From: Holophagae bacterium
GTDB lineage: Bacteria > Acidobacteriota > Holophagae > Acanthopleuribacterales > Acanthopleuribacteraceae
DNA: 64,000 nucleotides
Direction: 5' to 3'
Assembly (NCBI GenBank): GCA_029263455.1
Contig: JAJCXM010000020.1
Location: 62,001 to 126,000 of the forward strand
Shown here: positions 61,346-64,000 of the stretch, piece by piece
Layout of the letters: every line of letters starts with the position of its first letter
How positions within the stretch are numbered: position 1 is the stretch's first letter
The notes under the pieces: generated by a model
Database searches by the model: none
What the model saw: the letters and a program-made list of their open reading frames with translations, nothing else
What the model was told of the DNA's origin: nothing
Position numbers and translations under genes: made by a program

Positions 61346-62023
61346 CTAACGGCGCTCATATTCCATATAGATGGCTGTTTGATCGGCAGTTTGTTTGCCG
61401 AAATAACGTTCAACGACTCGCAACGCCATATCGAAACCGGACGTTAGCCCGCCAGCGGTTGCGATCGATTCGGATCCCTCAACATAGCGGCTGCCCCGTT
61501 GTAATTGAACCTGAGGAAAGGCCTTCTCAAATGCGTCAAAAAAATCATGGTGCGTGGTGGCTTTAAGTCCATCTAGCAATCCAGCTTTGGCCAACTGGAA
61601 AGCACCTGTGCAGACCGACATCGTAATCTGAGCGGTTGTTTGTTGTTCTTTTATCCAAGACAACATGCGCGGCGATCCACTTTGAGCACCGACAACTATG
61701 ACGTGAGGTTTGGGTGCGTTATCAAAGGTGAAATCTGGTAATACGCGCAGGCCATTGGTCATGCGCACCGCTTCCAAGCTGTCGGAAACCACATAGCTTT
61801 CAAATGGCTGAATTGATTTTCCGTTCTTGTCTTTCACCACCACGTCTTGAAAGACTTCCCAGGGCGAAGCAAAATCTATCACGTTTGCACCTCTTGTGAC
61901 GAGGAACGCAACGCGAATCGCGCCTTCATCTGGAACACTCAATGTTCCGGTGGTCTGGGCGAAGACAGTCGTAAAATTCCCTGCGGCAACCAAATAGATC
62001 GTTAAACATAGCGCGTTCTTCAT
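61346..62023 (-). CDS. Exported DJ-1/PfpI family protein
   Basis: About 225 residues. The start is hydrophobic with an AXA-type end (NFTTVFAQ), so it should be exported. The rest is a DJ-1/PfpI domain: VAFLVTRGANVIDFASPWEVFQD, then the nucleophile elbow MSVCTGAFQLAKAGLLDG and TTHHDFFDAFEKAFP, close in sequence to the N-terminal domain of GlxA-type AraC regulators. The nucleophile Cys and following His are present. ATG 62023 has GGGG six bases upstream; ATG 62029 is directly against that signal. A paralogous domain lies in the AraC gene at the window end. Confidence 0.85.
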   Translation of the reverse strand: MKNALCLTIYLVAAGNFTTVFAQTTGTLSVPDEGAIRVAFLVTRGANVIDFASPWEVFQDVVVKDKNGKSIQPFESYVVSDSLEAVRMTNGLRVLPDFTFDNAPKPHVIVVGAQSGSPRMLSWIKEQQTTAQITMSVCTGAFQLAKAGLLDGLKATTHHDFFDAFEKAFPQVQLQRGSRYVEGSESIATAGGLTSGFDMALRVVERYFGKQTADQTAIYMEYERR

Positions 62024-62239
62024 GTTCATCCCCTGTAACTTGTAATCAACATACTAAGGTCATTGGCGAGCTTGAAACAGGTCGAAAGCTGTCAAATTGG
62101 GGACAGTTAAAGACAACTTCTCGAATAAGGGGAAGATTTATGGCTCTTGAGGCAGGGGTGTCCTAGATTGTCCGCAAAAGGGCGAGTATTGGCCTGTTTA
62201 TCTCCACGCCAACCGCATAGATTGCTAGCGGGAGGCAAA

Positions 62240-63286
62240 ATGACAATCTGTTCTCTATTACCACTAACCTTTATGCTGCCGGTACTTACGTTAGAGCTAG
62301 GACCATTTGAATCACGTTTGTTGTTCGAGCAGGTGCCCATCGATCATGAATTTTCTCTACAAGCTCCTGAGTCAATTGCTTGGCAAGAAGGTGTCGGTCT
62401 GTACGTGCTTGACCAAAGTGCGCAAACGATCTTTAAGTGGGACACTCAAGGTCACTTTATCGGCTGCATTGGCGGCCCGGGCCAAGGACCTGGCGAATTT
62501 GAATTTGGTCAAATCAGGAAAGGTTATGTGTCAATTTATGGCGAACAATTGATCGTGTTGAGCGGAAATAATGGGCGCATCCAAGTATTCGATTTGAATG
62601 GCCTCTATCAAGAGACCTTGCCCGTCCGTACAAATGAGCGGGTCCCTCTAATGCTGCACCGGATTGCCCAAGACGAGTTTTTGTCGATGGACCTTCAATT
62701 TTCAATGGCAGACGACAAGAACTTCCGCATCTTGGAAAGCAAACCCTTAGACGGCTCACTGGCAGAAACTCTGGCTAAAGTACCAGATGTCGGCTGGAAA
62801 CATGAAAACGGTGTCATGTACTTCCATGCGTTTTCGCCAGCATTGGTGGCTGGCTATGATCGTTTGTCATCGCGCCTTGTCTATGGAGACGCACGTAATG
62901 CCAAAGTGACTCAGATCTTTTTGAACAACCGAAACGACATCCAGGAAATCACGGTCCCATTGGGTGAAACACCCGTCACCGATCATGACAAGTTAACCTA
63001 TCAGTCCGATCCTGTGTTTGAGGATCCAGCTATGCAAGCGGTGTTTCCAGAAAAGAAACCCTTTTTCAACTTAATCTTACCGTTGTCTAAAGGTGGATTG
63101 ATTGTCGCTTACCATTCCCCGAGGAGTGGCGTCATCAAAGGCGTTTTATTGCAGGCCAAATCTAAAAAGGCGTTTTCTGTCGACTTTGGTGAGCAAGGGA
63201 AGTTGTTGTCAGACGGAGGTATTCTATTTGGAATCGTGCTCGATGACCAAGACGAGTTTCAAATACACCAATTTAGGCTCAATTAA
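62240..63286 (+). CDS. 6-bladed beta-propeller protein, exported
   Basis: A 348-residue protein from ATG 62240, seven bases after GGGAGG. A short hydrophobic start (CSLLPLTFMLPVLTLELG) is probably a signal. The body shows the 6-bladed (BF3870-like) propeller pattern: APESIAWQEGVGLYVLDQSAQTIFKWDTQGHFIGCIGGPGQGPGEF, IYGEQLIVLSGNNGRIQVFDLNG, and later strands. Such proteins are common in Acidobacteriota and Bacteroidota; ligand unknown. It ends two bases from the convergent regulator gene, across a 10-base tandem duplication. Confidence 0.8.
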   Translation: MTICSLLPLTFMLPVLTLELGPFESRLLFEQVPIDHEFSLQAPESIAWQEGVGLYVLDQSAQTIFKWDTQGHFIGCIGGPGQGPGEFEFGQIRKGYVSIYGEQLIVLSGNNGRIQVFDLNGLYQETLPVRTNERVPLMLHRIAQDEFLSMDLQFSMADDKNFRILESKPLDGSLAETLAKVPDVGWKHENGVMYFHAFSPALVAGYDRLSSRLVYGDARNAKVTQIFLNNRNDIQEITVPLGETPVTDHDKLTYQSDPVFEDPAMQAVFPEKKPFFNLILPLSKGGLIVAYHSPRSGVIKGVLLQAKSKKAFSVDFGEQGKLLSDGGILFGIVLDDQDEFQIHQFRLN

Positions 63287-63298
63287 TTTCAATTAATT
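63279..63298. repeat. Tandem 10-base duplication between stop codons
   Basis: TCAATTAATT occurs twice in direct succession (63279-63288 and 63289-63298). The first copy contains the stop of the propeller gene, the second that of the convergent regulator gene. Confidence 0.8.
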
Positions 63299-64000
63299 GG
63301 TGGACCATCGCGCCTGCGATATTCGGTGGGCGTGAATCCAAAACTTTGCTTCCACACCCGCCTAAACTGGCGCGGATGCTCAAAACCACACGCGTAAGCG
63401 ACGTTTTCGATGGTGCGGTTCTGATCGTCTAGCAGACTCTTGGCAATTTCCATTTTGATCTTATTGACGTAACTGCGCACGGTTGTGCCGGTCACTTGTC
63501 TGAAGACGCGCGTCAAATTGCGCGCACTCATGCCAGCCACACTAGCCAGAGACTCAACACTGGGGTTCTGCTGAGGGTGATTGGCAATCCAATCCTGAAT
63601 CTTATGCACGCCTTGATGGATATGATTGCGATAGGTGACAAAAAGACTGTCTTGCTTGGCATAACCCTCACGTCGCATGTAAACCACCATTTCGCGGGCA
63701 ACGCGGCCGGAAACAAGCGCTCCTTGGTCTTCGCTGATTAGCGTTAATGACAGATCAATGCCCGATGACTCGCCTGCACTGGTCATAATGTGGTCATCGC
63801 GTACAAAGAGGCGATTCTCAAGTACTTGTGTTTGTGGAAAGTTTTCCTGAAGCTTGGTTGTCAGCTTCCAATGGGTTGTTGATTTTCGGCCGTTCAGTAT
63901 TCCGGATTGGGCCAGCACGAATGAGCCGCTGCAAATGGAACAAATACGGCAATTAAGCTGATCGGCTTGTTGAAGCCACGTCATGGGTAGACCACTTAAG
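63289..64000 (-). CDS. GlxA-type AraC regulator with DJ-1/PfpI domain, 5' end beyond window
   Basis: At least 231 residues, truncated at its N-terminus by the end of the window; the frame stays open to base 64000. The first 115 visible residues are the C-terminal part of a DJ-1/PfpI domain (CRICSICSGSFVLAQSGILNGRKSTTHW), lacking its first strands because they lie outside. The last 100 residues form the AraC DNA-binding domain with two HTHs: VESLASVAGMSARNLTRVFRQVTG and IENVAYACGFEHPRQFRRVWKQSFGFTPTEYR. The two halves together define the GlxA family. A nearby exported protein has the same sensor-type domain. Confidence 0.88.
   Translation of the reverse strand, partial: LSGLPMTWLQQADQLNCRICSICSGSFVLAQSGILNGRKSTTHWKLTTKLQENFPQTQVLENRLFVRDDHIMTSAGESSGIDLSLTLISEDQGALVSGRVAREMVVYMRREGYAKQDSLFVTYRNHIHQGVHKIQDWIANHPQQNPSVESLASVAGMSARNLTRVFRQVTGTTVRSYVNKIKMEIAKSLLDDQNRTIENVAYACGFEHPRQFRRVWKQSFGFTPTEYRRRDGPPIN

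Noticed and set aside
1-64000. CRISPR arrays, insertion sequences, prophage, restriction or toxin-antitoxin systems
   Set aside because: No regularly spaced repeats, transposase, integrase, Cas, methylase-endonuclease or toxin families were recognised in reading both strands.

Overview
The window is chromosomal housekeeping DNA from a Gram-negative bacterium with moderate G+C. It encodes outer-membrane beta-barrel proteins, lipoproteins and an RND-TolC tripartite pump. Several features point to Acidobacteriota or a relative in the Planctomycetes/deltaproteobacterial neighbourhood: an ECF sigma factor of the Sigma70_ECF type beside a TPR Ser/Thr kinase, very long acidic TPR proteins, an EF-G of the spirochaete/planctomycete/delta ('spd', mitochondrial-like) type, and a 6-bladed beta-propeller protein. 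This placement is inference. TTG starts with good Shine-Dalgarno sites recur. No insertion sequence, phage, integrase or CRISPR array was seen. Layout, 0-14 kb: a methyltransferase; a lipid cassette with a CdsA-like cytidylyltransferase, a YnbC-like hydrolase-methyltransferase fusion, an NTF2-like protein and an isoprenylcysteine-methyltransferase-like protein; an HxlR regulator divergent from a membrane protein; a transglutaminase-TPR protein; a minus-strand nnr-tsaE-histidine kinase-response regulator operon; inositol phosphatase and two exported or membrane proteins of unknown role. 14-31.5 kb: cobalamin adenosyltransferase, EF-G with terminator, a 1111-residue TPR protein, recA, tRNA-Phe, purC, a TPR protein with a decayed CHAT-like end, cysQ, nitroreductase, DUF1820, a beta-barrel, DUF420, squalene synthase, rhomboid protease and queF. 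31.5-39.2 kb: the ribosome/SRP operon ffh-rpsP-khpA-rimM-trmD-(SPOUT methyltransferase)-rplS, driven by a TTGACA-N17-TAGACT promoter, then a VWA protein whose signal-peptide codons overlap the rplS terminator, then crcB, folD, mce and a lipoprotein. 39.2-46 kb: the most unusual region. It holds a membrane-spanning pseudokinase fused to a formylglycine-generating-enzyme-like domain, an active TPR Ser/Thr kinase convergent to it, and an ECF sigma factor divergent from that kinase. 46-64 kb: tpiA, pgk, ridA, an NHL-type propeller, an RND-MFP-OMF efflux operon, an ankyrin protein, a secreted metzincin-like protease, a DUF4287/DUF5655 protein, a frameshifted beta-barrel remnant, an exported DJ-1/PfpI protein, a beta-propeller, and a GlxA-like AraC regulator cut by the window end. 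The best candidate for an undescribed system is the 39.2-46 kb pseudokinase/kinase/sigma block. The YnbB/YnbC-like cassette and the terminator inside a coding region also merit attention. Genes are packed tightly: co-directional neighbours often overlap by ATGA, and three convergent pairs overlap by exactly four bases at their stop codons.
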